Of a stretch of 22,215 nt of DNA, positions 16,260 through 22,215 are shown in pieces. The DNA lies in NCBI GenBank assembly GCA_902363375.1, contig CABIZX010000007.1:1-22215 (forward strand), read 5' to 3'. Position 1 is the first letter of the stretch. The number at the start of each line of letters is the position of its first letter. The notes beneath the pieces are model-generated. The model was not told where the DNA came from. It worked only from the letters and a program-made list of their open reading frames with translations, and did not search any database. This DNA comes from Clostridiaceae bacterium (lineage in GTDB: Bacteria > Bacillota > Clostridia > Clostridiales > Clostridiaceae). The translations under genes were made by a program, and so were the position numbers.

Positions 16260-17972
16260 ATGAAATTATCAAAGATGTTAATAAGTACGCTAAGAGAAGT
16301 TCCAGGTGAAGCAGAAATAGCAAGTCATAAACTTATGTTAAGGTCTGGAATGATAAGAAAGTCAGCTACAGGAATATATACTTTTATGCCTAATGGAGTT
16401 AGAGTATTGAAAAATGTAGAAAATATAGTTAGAGAAGAAATGGATAAAGCTGGTGCTCAGGAGTTTTTAGCTTCTGCACTTATACCAGCAGATTTATGGC
16501 AAGAATCTGGAAGATGGGATGTTTTTGGACCAGAAATGTTTAGAGTTAAAGATAGAAATGGAAGAGATTTTTGTCTTGGACCAACTCACGAAGAGATATT
16601 TACAGACCTAGCTAGAAATGAAATTAAATCATATAAGCAATTACCTTTAAATCTTTATCAAATACAGACAAAATATAGAGATGAGAGAAGACCAAGATTC
16701 GGAGTTATGAGATCTAGGGAATTTATAATGAAAGATGCATATAGCTTTGATAAGGATAATGAAGGTTTAGATATATCTTATATGAAGATGTATGAAGCCT
16801 ACAATAAAATATTCACTAGATGTGATTTAGAGTTTAGCGCTGTAGAAGCAGATTCTGGAGCTATGGGAGGCTCAGGCTCAGCAGAGTTTATGGTTAAATC
16901 AGATATAGGAGAAGATGAAATAGCTTTTTGCACTAGTTGTAATTATGCAGCTAATACAGAAAAAGCTACATCTAAATTAGAAGATGTAGAGCAAGAAGTA
17001 GAAAGGGAGTTAAAAAAGATAGAAACTCCTAATGTAAGAACTATTGAAGAGCTAGTAGCATTCTTTAATACTAGTAATAAGAAATTTGCTAAAACTTTAA
17101 TATATAAAGCTGATGATAAGATTGTTGGAGTAATGATTAGAGGAGATAGAAATCTAAATGAAACAAAGCTTTCTAATGCTTTAGGTGGGGTTATGGAATT
17201 AGAGATGGCTGATGCAGAAACAGTACTTAAAGCTACATCAGCAGAAATAGGTTTTGCAGGCCCAATTGGATTAAAAGTAGATATGCTACTTATAGATGAA
17301 GAAGTTACTAAAATGAATAATTTTATAGTTGGGGCAAATGATACAGGATATCATTATGAAAATGTAAATTATGAAAGAGACTTTAAAGGTATAGTAGGAG
17401 ACTATAAGCTTGTAGCTGAAGGAGATTTATGTCCTAAGTGTGGAAGTCCAATAAACATTAGAAGAGGGGTAGAAGTTGGACATATATTTAAACTTGGAAC
17501 TAAGTATTCACAGTCCATGGGAGCTAACTATTTAGATGAAAATGGTAAATCTGTTCCATTAGTTATGGGATGCTATGGAATTGGTATTAATAGAACCGTA
17601 GCAGCCATAATAGAACAACATCATGATGAAAATGGAATAATTTGGCCGATGGCTGTTGCTCCTTATAAAGTAATAGTAATGCCTGCTAATGTTAAAAATG
17701 AAGAGCAAATGAATGTAGCAGAAAAAATTTATGAAGATCTAAAATCAAGAGGAATAGATGTAATTTTAGATGATAGAAATGAAAGAGTTGGAGTTAAATT
17801 TAAAGATTCTGATTTGATAGGAATTCCAATAAGAATAACAGTGGGTAAAAAAGTAGGAGAGAATACAGTTGAATTTAAATTAAGAAAGAATCAGGATATT
17901 GAGGAAATTAAAATTGAGGAAGTAGTATCTAGAATAGAAAAAGAATTCATAGAAAATGGAGTGAAGTTTTAA
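16260..17972 (+). CDS. proS: Prolyl-tRNA synthetase (bacterial type, with editing domain)
   Basis: A 570-aa class II aminoacyl-tRNA synthetase that charges tRNA-Pro. Motif 2 lies around [11 protein letters not shown] (139-149), motif 3 around GCYGIGINR (437-445), and the anticodon-binding domain is at the C-terminus. The insertion (about 225-405) corresponds to the INS domain that edits mischarged Ala-tRNA-Pro. It is bracketed by two CxxC pairs (Cys224/227 and Cys391/394), which could hold a zinc ion; that is inference. ATG 16260 is preceded by GAGGTG. Expression is controlled by the T-box leader just upstream. No convincing terminator follows, and the next 524 nt have no gene. Confidence 0.97.
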   Translation: MKLSKMLISTLREVPGEAEIASHKLMLRSGMIRKSATGIYTFMPNGVRVLKNVENIVREEMDKAGAQEFLASALIPADLWQESGRWDVFGPEMFRVKDRNGRDFCLGPTHEEIFTDLARNEIKSYKQLPLNLYQIQTKYRDERRPRFGVMRSREFIMKDAYSFDKDNEGLDISYMKMYEAYNKIFTRCDLEFSAVEADSGAMGGSGSAEFMVKSDIGEDEIAFCTSCNYAANTEKATSKLEDVEQEVERELKKIETPNVRTIEELVAFFNTSNKKFAKTLIYKADDKIVGVMIRGDRNLNETKLSNALGGVMELEMADAETVLKATSAEIGFAGPIGLKVDMLLIDEEVTKMNNFIVGANDTGYHYENVNYERDFKGIVGDYKLVAEGDLCPKCGSPINIRRGVEVGHIFKLGTKYSQSMGANYLDENGKSVPLVMGCYGIGINRTVAAIIEQHHDENGIIWPMAVAPYKVIVMPANVKNEEQMNVAEKIYEDLKSRGIDVILDDRNERVGVKFKDSDLIGIPIRITVGKKVGENTVEFKLRKNQDIEEIKIEEVVSRIEKEFIENGVKF

Positions 17973-18200
17973 AGATACTTTATTATAAATAGATGTACCG
18001 TATAAGTTCATATGTGTACAGAGATTCCAATAAAGAAATATATTTATTACTGTCATGTATTGTGATTTCACATAGAAATAGATAAAATTGCAAAAAGAAA
18101 ATATTTTTTAATTTTAATATTTTAAAATGTTACTTAAATATAGAAATTAAGAATTCTATCCTACTAATCTGTACCATAAAAATAACCCAATTATTATATA

Positions 18201-18241
18201 CAGTTCTATTAATTAACGCATAAGTAAAATTAATAGAATTG
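18201..18241. repeat. 14-bp inverted repeat in the proS-mrnC gap
   Basis: cagttctattaatt (18201-18214) pairs with aattaatagaattg (18228-18241), one G-T pair, 13-nt loop. No T tract follows, so it is not a typical terminator; function unknown. Confidence 0.75.
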
Positions 18242-18292
18242 TATTATAAAAATTAATTATATTTCTTAGAAATTAAAAAAATAATACTAAAG

Positions 18293-18310
18293 AGTAATAA
18301 ATTTATTACT
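18293..18310. repeat. Perfect 18-nt palindrome
   Basis: agtaataaatttattact is its own reverse complement. It could be a protein-binding site or chance in AT-rich DNA. Confidence 0.7.
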
Positions 18311-18419
18311 AAGAAAGATAGATAAGAATTAAAATATTGATCTAGAAACTAAAGATTTATAAAGTAAATTCGCAAAATAATATGTTAATAGCAAATAGAC
18401 TTTTTATTGAAAGGCAAGT

Positions 18420-18448
18420 TTGACTATAAAATGATGAGAATATATAAT
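18420..18448 (+). promoter_or_regulatory. Sigma-A promoter of the mrnC-thyX-rlmB-yacP operon
   Basis: TTGACT (18420-18425) and TATAAT (18443-18448) are 17 nt apart, nearly perfect consensus. The predicted leader is about 42 nt to ATG 18497. Confidence 0.85.
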
Positions 18449-18496
18449 GATTATGTTTAATCAGAAAATAGGATTTATCTCATTAAGGAGAAGGAT

Positions 18497-18922
18497 ATGG
18501 AATTTGATTTACTAAAAGAGAAATTCAGTGCAACAGAAGCACATTTAATAAACCCATTAACGCTTGCGTTTATAGGTGATGCGGTATATGAAGTATTTAT
18601 AAGAACTTACTTAGTAGGTGAAAATAAAACTTTAAAGGTACAACAGTTACATTTGAAGACTGTTAATTATGTTAAGGCTAAGTCACAGAGTAATTATGCT
18701 AAGTTAATTTTAGATATGCTTGATGAGGATGAAATATCAGTGTTCAAAAGAGGAAGAAATACTAAATCTAGCACACCTAAGAATGCGGATGTTGGTGAAT
18801 ATAGATGGGCAACAGGATTTGAAGCCGTTATAGGATATTTATACATTGCAGGGAAAAATGAGAGATTAAATTATTTGCTTAATAAAATTATTGAAATGAG
18901 TGATGAGAATGGTAAAAGTTAA
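18497..18922 (+). CDS. mrnC: Mini-ribonuclease 3 (Mini-III)
   Basis: A 141-aa RNase III-type catalytic domain without the double-stranded RNA-binding domain, the hallmark of Mini-III, which matures 23S rRNA ends in Bacillus. The signature [11 protein letters not shown] (Asp28) and the later FEAVIGYLY block carry the acidic metal-binding residues. [11 protein letters not shown] is the typical central segment. AAGGAG precedes ATG 18497. The 3' end overlaps thyX, indicating one transcript from the promoter at 18420. Confidence 0.94.
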   Translation: MEFDLLKEKFSATEAHLINPLTLAFIGDAVYEVFIRTYLVGENKTLKVQQLHLKTVNYVKAKSQSNYAKLILDMLDEDEISVFKRGRNTKSSTPKNADVGEYRWATGFEAVIGYLYIAGKNERLNYLLNKIIEMSDENGKS

Positions 18923-19703
18923 ACTTGTGGAATTTACTCCAAATCCAGAAAAGGTAGTAGCTGCTGCCGCTAAATTATGTTATAGTTCAGTAGGAATTGA
19001 TGAGATAACAGAGGGATTAGATGAAAATGCTACTAGCAAGTTTATAAAGATGCTAAGTAGCTATGGTCACCACTCACCAATGGAACATGTAAGTTTCACT
19101 TTTGGAATTGAAGGTGTATCTAGAAGCTTAACGCATCAATTGGTAAGACATAGAATAGCTTCTTACTCTCAACAAAGTCAAAGATATGTAAAATTAGATG
19201 CCTTTGAGTACATAATACCTCCATCAATAGCTAAAGATGAAAAGTGTAAGGCTATTTTTGTTGATGCAATGAGAAGAGATCAAGAAGATTATGATAAATT
19301 AGTAGATGCACTTAAGACTTCAAATTTGGAGGAATATATTAAAGAACAAAAAGAAAATAAGAAATGTAATGAGCTTACGGAAAAAGAGATAAAGTCATTA
19401 AAGTCTAAAGCTGAGAAGTCAGCTATTGAAGATGCTAGATATGTGTTTCCTAATGCATGTGAAACAAAGATTGTAGTTACAATGAATGCTAGGGAGCTTA
19501 TAAATTTCTTTAGTCACAGATGCTGTATGAGAGCTCAATGGGAAATAAGAGGTTTAGCTGATGAGATGTTAAAGAAAGTAAAGGAAGTAGCTCCAAATCT
19601 ATTTGCAGTATGTGGACCAAGCTGCGTAAAGGGAAGTTGTTCAGAGGGAGCTATGACTTGTGGTAAGCCTGTAGAAATAAGAAATAAATATTTGTCTTTA
19701 TAG
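18909..19703 (+). CDS. thyX: Flavin-dependent thymidylate synthase
   Basis: A 264-aa enzyme that makes dTMP from dUMP using FAD, NADPH and methylene-tetrahydrofolate. The diagnostic ThyX motif RHRxxSxxxxSxR reads [13 protein letters not shown] (80-92). The C-terminal region has [11 protein letters not shown], which binds substrate in the family. A Lys/Glu-rich insertion sits around residues 140-165. Three in-frame starts exist (GTG 18900, ATG 18903, ATG 18909); the last gives [11 protein letters not shown], the usual family N-terminus. No strong ribosome binding site is present; with the 14-nt overlap into mrnC, translational coupling is likely. No thyA was seen in the window. Confidence 0.95.
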   Translation: MVKVKLVEFTPNPEKVVAAAAKLCYSSVGIDEITEGLDENATSKFIKMLSSYGHHSPMEHVSFTFGIEGVSRSLTHQLVRHRIASYSQQSQRYVKLDAFEYIIPPSIAKDEKCKAIFVDAMRRDQEDYDKLVDALKTSNLEEYIKEQKENKKCNELTEKEIKSLKSKAEKSAIEDARYVFPNACETKIVVTMNARELINFFSHRCCMRAQWEIRGLADEMLKKVKEVAPNLFAVCGPSCVKGSCSEGAMTCGKPVEIRNKYLSL

Positions 19704-19740
19704 AAATAATATTAGAAATAGATAGTAGGAGCGATGAAAT

Positions 19741-20649
19741 ATGGAAGATAAAAAAAGAGGTAATAAAAACAGTAATAGGCCCAAACGTATAGGTAAAAAT
19801 AGAAGGGACAATAATAGATTTGTAGAAGATATAAATATGGAAAGAAGAAATGCTCAACCTTACAGAAGTGAGACTATGAAAAATATAAGGACTGAAAGTT
19901 TTAATGGAACTGCAAGAGAAGATATGATCGAAGGAAGAAATGCAGTTATTGAAGCATTAAAATCTGATAGGACGATAGAATATATAATGATAGCACAAGG
20001 AGATACTAAGGGATCTATAAGTGTGGTTATTGCTTTAGCTAAAGAAAAGTCAGTAGTAGTTAAGTATGTTGATAGAGCTAAGCTTGATGGTATGAGTGAA
20101 ACAGGTGCACATCAAGGAGTTATAGCTATAGTAACACCATATAACTATTGTAGTGTATCAGATATACTTAATAAGGCTAAAGAAAAAGGAGAAGATCCTT
20201 TTATATTAGTATTAGATGAAATCGAAGATCCACATAATTTCGGTTCTATAATTAGGATAGCAGAGGTTTGCGGAGTACATGGAATAATAATACCAAAGAG
20301 AAAAAATGTAGGGGTTACACCTACTGTTTATAAAACTTCAGCTGGGGCTACAGAATATATAAAGATTGCTAAAGTTACTAACATCAATGTAGCCATAGAT
20401 GAACTAAAAGAAGCTGGTATATGGATATATGGAGCAGATATGCATGGAACACAATATTGCTATGATGCTGATCTAAAGGGAGCCGTAGCCTTAGTTATAG
20501 GAAGTGAAGGTAAGGGAATTTCTAAGTTAACTAAGTCAAAATGTGATGTATTGGTCAAAATACCTATGGTAGGGAAGGTTAATTCATTAAATGCATCAGT
20601 AGCATGTGGAATGATAAGTTATGAAATATTAAAACAAAGATTGAAATAG
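19741..20649 (+). CDS. rlmB: 23S rRNA (guanosine-2'-O-)-methyltransferase RlmB (TrmH/SPOUT family)
   Basis: A 302-aa SPOUT methyltransferase that uses AdoMet to methylate a 23S rRNA guanosine ribose. Residues 1-58 are a basic, probably disordered tail (rich in Arg, Asn and Lys) longer than in many relatives. An L30e-like RNA-binding domain follows (EGRNAVIEAL, about 64-140), then the knotted catalytic domain with motif 1 DPHNFGSIIR, motif 2 IGSEGKGIS and motif 3 MVGKVNSLNAS. AGGAG (19727-19731) with a 9-nt spacer supports ATG 19741; an ATG at 19734 is too close and ends after five codons. It is third in the mrnC operon. A TrmH-family paralogue with another target is possible, but position favours RlmB. 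Confidence 0.92.
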   Translation: MEDKKRGNKNSNRPKRIGKNRRDNNRFVEDINMERRNAQPYRSETMKNIRTESFNGTAREDMIEGRNAVIEALKSDRTIEYIMIAQGDTKGSISVVIALAKEKSVVVKYVDRAKLDGMSETGAHQGVIAIVTPYNYCSVSDILNKAKEKGEDPFILVLDEIEDPHNFGSIIRIAEVCGVHGIIIPKRKNVGVTPTVYKTSAGATEYIKIAKVTNINVAIDELKEAGIWIYGADMHGTQYCYDADLKGAVALVIGSEGKGISKLTKSKCDVLVKIPMVGKVNSLNASVACGMISYEILKQRLK

Positions 20650-20667
20650 AGTAAATGGGGTATAGAA

Positions 20668-21177
20668 TTGAAGCAAATTTTTGTGGATGGGTATAATGTA
20701 ATTAATAGCTGGCCAGAATTAAATACTATAAAAGACTATAGTTACGAAGCTGCAAGAAATGGGCTTATAGATATACTTCTTAACTACTCGGCCTTTAGGG
20801 GATGCAAAGTAGTACTGGTATTTGACGCACATATGGTAAAAGGAAGCATAGAAAAGAAGGAAAGAAGAGATAATTTAACTATAGTTTTTACAAAGCATGA
20901 TGAAACTGCGGACAGCTATATAGAGAGAACTGTAAATCATATAGGTAGAAAATCAGAGGTTTATGTTGTTACCTCTGATTCTCTAGAACAGCAATTAATA
21001 TTTCAAAGAGGTGCTAATAGGGTATCTTCTTTAGAATTCTACCATTGGATTGAAGATGCAAAGAAAAATATATCTAGGCAATGTAAAAAGAATAGTTTCC
21101 ACAATAAAAATCTTTTTGAGGAGTCTATAGACAAGGAAATGGTAGAAAAGCTAGAAAAGATAAGACGAAGCACATAA
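20668..21177 (+). CDS. yacP: NYN domain ribonuclease, YacP/Rae1 family
   Basis: A 169-aa PIN-like NYN domain protein. It opens with FVDGYNVIN (5-13), whose Asp is the first catalytic acidic residue, followed by LVFDAH, the ETADSYIE block and VVTSDSLEQQ. Bacillus Rae1 cleaves mRNA in the ribosomal A site, so a translation-linked nuclease role is plausible here. The start is TTG 20668, since no ATG or GTG lies before the conserved motif; TGGGG sits 7 nt upstream. Only 18 nt separate it from rlmB, so it belongs to the same operon. A basic tail extends past the domain. Confidence 0.93.
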   Translation: MKQIFVDGYNVINSWPELNTIKDYSYEAARNGLIDILLNYSAFRGCKVVLVFDAHMVKGSIEKKERRDNLTIVFTKHDETADSYIERTVNHIGRKSEVYVVTSDSLEQQLIFQRGANRVSSLEFYHWIEDAKKNISRQCKKNSFHNKNLFEESIDKEMVEKLEKIRRST

Positions 21178-21183
21178 TACATC

Positions 21184-21213
21184 TTGACTACATAAATTTT
21201 ATTAAGGTATAAT
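21184..21213 (+). promoter_or_regulatory. Sigma-A promoter of sigH
   Basis: TTGACT (21184-21189) and TATAAT (21208-21213) are 18 nt apart. The expected start near 21220 leaves a leader of about 30 nt. It overlaps the very end of the yacP region, so sigH can be transcribed independently. Confidence 0.8.
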
Positions 21214-21250
21214 TAGAAATGAGGTCATTTATGCTTTGGAGGGGATATTG

Positions 21251-21892
21251 TTGGGAAATACAAGTGGCAATAATGAATTAAACTCCATATTTACGGGTAA
21301 GAAGGATGAAGAACTAGTGGCTATGGCGAGAGTAGGAAATGATAGGGCCTTAGAATATCTTCTTTGTAAATATCAAAATTTTGTGAAAGCTAAAGCAAAA
21401 TCTTATTTTTTAATTGGAGCTGACAAAGAGGATATATATCAAGAAGGAATGATTGGGCTTTTTAAAGCCATAAGGGATTTTAAGGATGATAAATTGGCAT
21501 CATTTAAAGTTTTTGCAGAATTATGCATAACAAGACAAATAATTACTGCTGTAAAAACTGCCACAAGACAAAAGCATATTCCATTAAATACATATATCTC
21601 TCTAAATAAGCCTATATATGACGAAGAGTCAGATAGAACTCTGTTAGATATATTAGCGGGAATAAGGGTATCTGATCCAGAAGAACTGATAATAGACAGA
21701 GAAGAAATGGAGAATATAGAAAGCAAGATAGAAGAAGTATTATCAGAGTTAGAAATGGAAGTTCTAAACTCTTATCTTGATGGTAAATCCTATCAGGAGA
21801 TTGCAAGTGATTTAGATAGGCAAGCGAAGTCTATTGACAATGCACTTCAACGGGTCAAACGTAAACTAGAGAAGTGTTTAGAACAAAAATGA
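21251..21892 (+). CDS. sigH: RNA polymerase sigma factor SigH (Spo0H)
   Basis: A 213-aa sigma-70 family factor that, in Firmicutes, drives early sporulation and stationary-phase genes. Region 2 includes EDIYQEGMIGLFKAIRDF and region 4 holds the DNA-binding helix-turn-helix (YQEIASDLDRQAKSIDNALQRVK). The extracytoplasmic-type gap between regions lacks region 3, as in SigH. Only TTG starts are available in frame (21236, 21248, 21251); 21251 is chosen since GGAGG (21238-21242) stands 8 nt upstream. Gene position next to yacP and rpmG/secE-linked tuf is the classic SigH location. No terminator is seen before the tRNA-Thr promoter. Confidence 0.94.
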   Translation: MGNTSGNNELNSIFTGKKDEELVAMARVGNDRALEYLLCKYQNFVKAKAKSYFLIGADKEDIYQEGMIGLFKAIRDFKDDKLASFKVFAELCITRQIITAVKTATRQKHIPLNTYISLNKPIYDEESDRTLLDILAGIRVSDPEELIIDREEMENIESKIEEVLSELEMEVLNSYLDGKSYQEIASDLDRQAKSIDNALQRVKRKLEKCLEQK

Positions 21893-21899
21893 AATCGTA

Positions 21900-21928
21900 T
21901 TGACAAACAAAAAAAAATCATATATAAT
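21900..21928 (+). promoter_or_regulatory. Consensus sigma-A promoter of tRNA-Thr/tuf
   Basis: TTGACA (21900-21905) and TATAAT (21923-21928) are 17 nt apart: a perfect match to the sigma-A consensus, with an A-tract in the spacer. This fits a highly transcribed translation unit. Confidence 0.92.
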
Positions 21929-21975
21929 AAGGAACTGACAAAAATATTTTAAAATGAATACATTATGTATTTAAT

Positions 21976-22051
21976 GCTCATATAGCTCAGTAGGTAGAGC
22001 GTCACCTTGGTAAGGTGGAGGTCACCGGTTCAATCCCGGTTATGAGCTCCA
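21976..22051 (+). tRNA. tRNA-Thr (anticodon GGT)
   Basis: The acceptor GCTCATA (21976-21982) pairs with TATGAGC (22041-22047), followed by U and an encoded CCA (22049-22051). The anticodon loop ttggtaa gives GGT (Thr), and the T arm reads ggttcaatccc. It lies between a consensus promoter and tuf, as seen in many bacteria where tRNA-Thr precedes an EF-Tu gene. Confidence 0.96.
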
Positions 22052-22130
22052 GTTATTTCGCAACACACGTGGATAAGTTTACATTAAAAAAGTGAAAATA
22101 TAATATTTTCTAATTAAGGAGGAATAAGAA

Positions 22131-22215
22131 ATGGCAAAGGAAAAATTTGAAAGAAGCAAACCGCACGTTAATATTGGAACAATAGGACACGTAGACCACG
22201 GTAAAACAACATTAA
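22131..22215 (+). CDS. tuf: Elongation factor Tu, 5' end (truncated by window)
   Basis: The first 28 codons of EF-Tu are present, starting MAKEKFERSKPHVNIG and including the G1 loop GHVDHGKT. AAGGAGG lies about 8 nt before ATG 22131. It delivers aminoacyl-tRNA to the ribosome. It is probably co-transcribed with tRNA-Thr, since no terminator lies in the 79-nt spacer. Confidence 0.98.
   Translation, partial: MAKEKFERSKPHVNIGTIGHVDHGKTTL

Larger units (their letters stand above)
17973..18419 (+). other. Gene-free AT-rich gap between proS and mrnC
   Basis: Stops occur in all frames; I see no protein, tRNA or T-box core. Contents worth noting are a 14-bp hairpin (18201-18241) and a perfect 18-nt palindrome (18293-18310). 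Many clostridia have cysS at this position, to my knowledge, but I could not recognise any cysS fragment. The end of the gap carries the mrnC promoter. Confidence 0.7.

Noticed and set aside
17880..18071. 63-aa minus-strand frame at the end of proS and the following gap
   Set aside because: Mostly antisense to proS, no good ribosome binding site, no recognisable protein features.
18060..18071. tgtga/tcaca inverted repeat resembling a CRP half-site pair
   Set aside because: The spacer is 2 nt instead of 6, and no nearby promoter would use it.

Overview
The window comes from a low-GC, spore-forming Firmicute, most likely Clostridium sensu stricto. The evidence is the very AT-rich DNA (AGA, ATA and TTA codons dominate), strong AGGAGG-type ribosome binding sites, a T-box leader, and the gene order clpC - radA - disA - PIN/TRAM - ispD - proS - mrnC - thyX - rlmB - yacP - sigH - tRNA-Thr - tuf, a well-known conserved Firmicutes/clostridial block. 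No phage, IS element, CRISPR array, toxin cluster or clear new system was seen.

Bases 1-572 are the end of an rRNA operon: the 23S 3' end, 5S, tRNA-Asn(GTT) and a perfect-palindrome terminator. Bases 573-8150 are the less conserved part. They hold an EF-G-like GTPase whose catalytic-loop His is Tyr, two tiny overlapping genes of unknown function, a histidine phosphatase, a Xaa-Pro aminopeptidase, an ABC half-transporter and a 74-aa unknown. These are mostly separate units with hairpins between several of them.

Bases 8151-22215 are the conserved block. It contains clpC (without ctsR-mcsA-mcsB in front), radA-disA (DNA repair and c-di-AMP synthesis), a convergent minus-strand Cys-containing protein, PIN/TRAM-ispD, T-box-controlled proS, and a 524-bp gene-free gap. 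It continues with the promoter-led operon mrnC-thyX-rlmB-yacP (RNA maturation, dTMP synthesis, rRNA methylation, ribosome-associated nuclease), sigH with its own promoter, and a consensus promoter driving tRNA-Thr(GGT) and the start of tuf.

Functionally the region is mainly translation (rRNA, tRNAs, ProRS, RlmB, EF-Tu, EF-G-like), stress and quality control (ClpC, RadA, DisA) and the developmental switch sigma-H. The points most worth a second look are the missing ctsR-mcsAB, the gene-free proS-mrnC gap, overlapping short ORFs at the starts of the EF-G-like gene and sigH, the overlapping small-gene pair, and the minus-strand CGC/CxxC protein with a MazG-like C-terminal stretch. All gene identities come from reading the sequence and from family knowledge; no database search was run.
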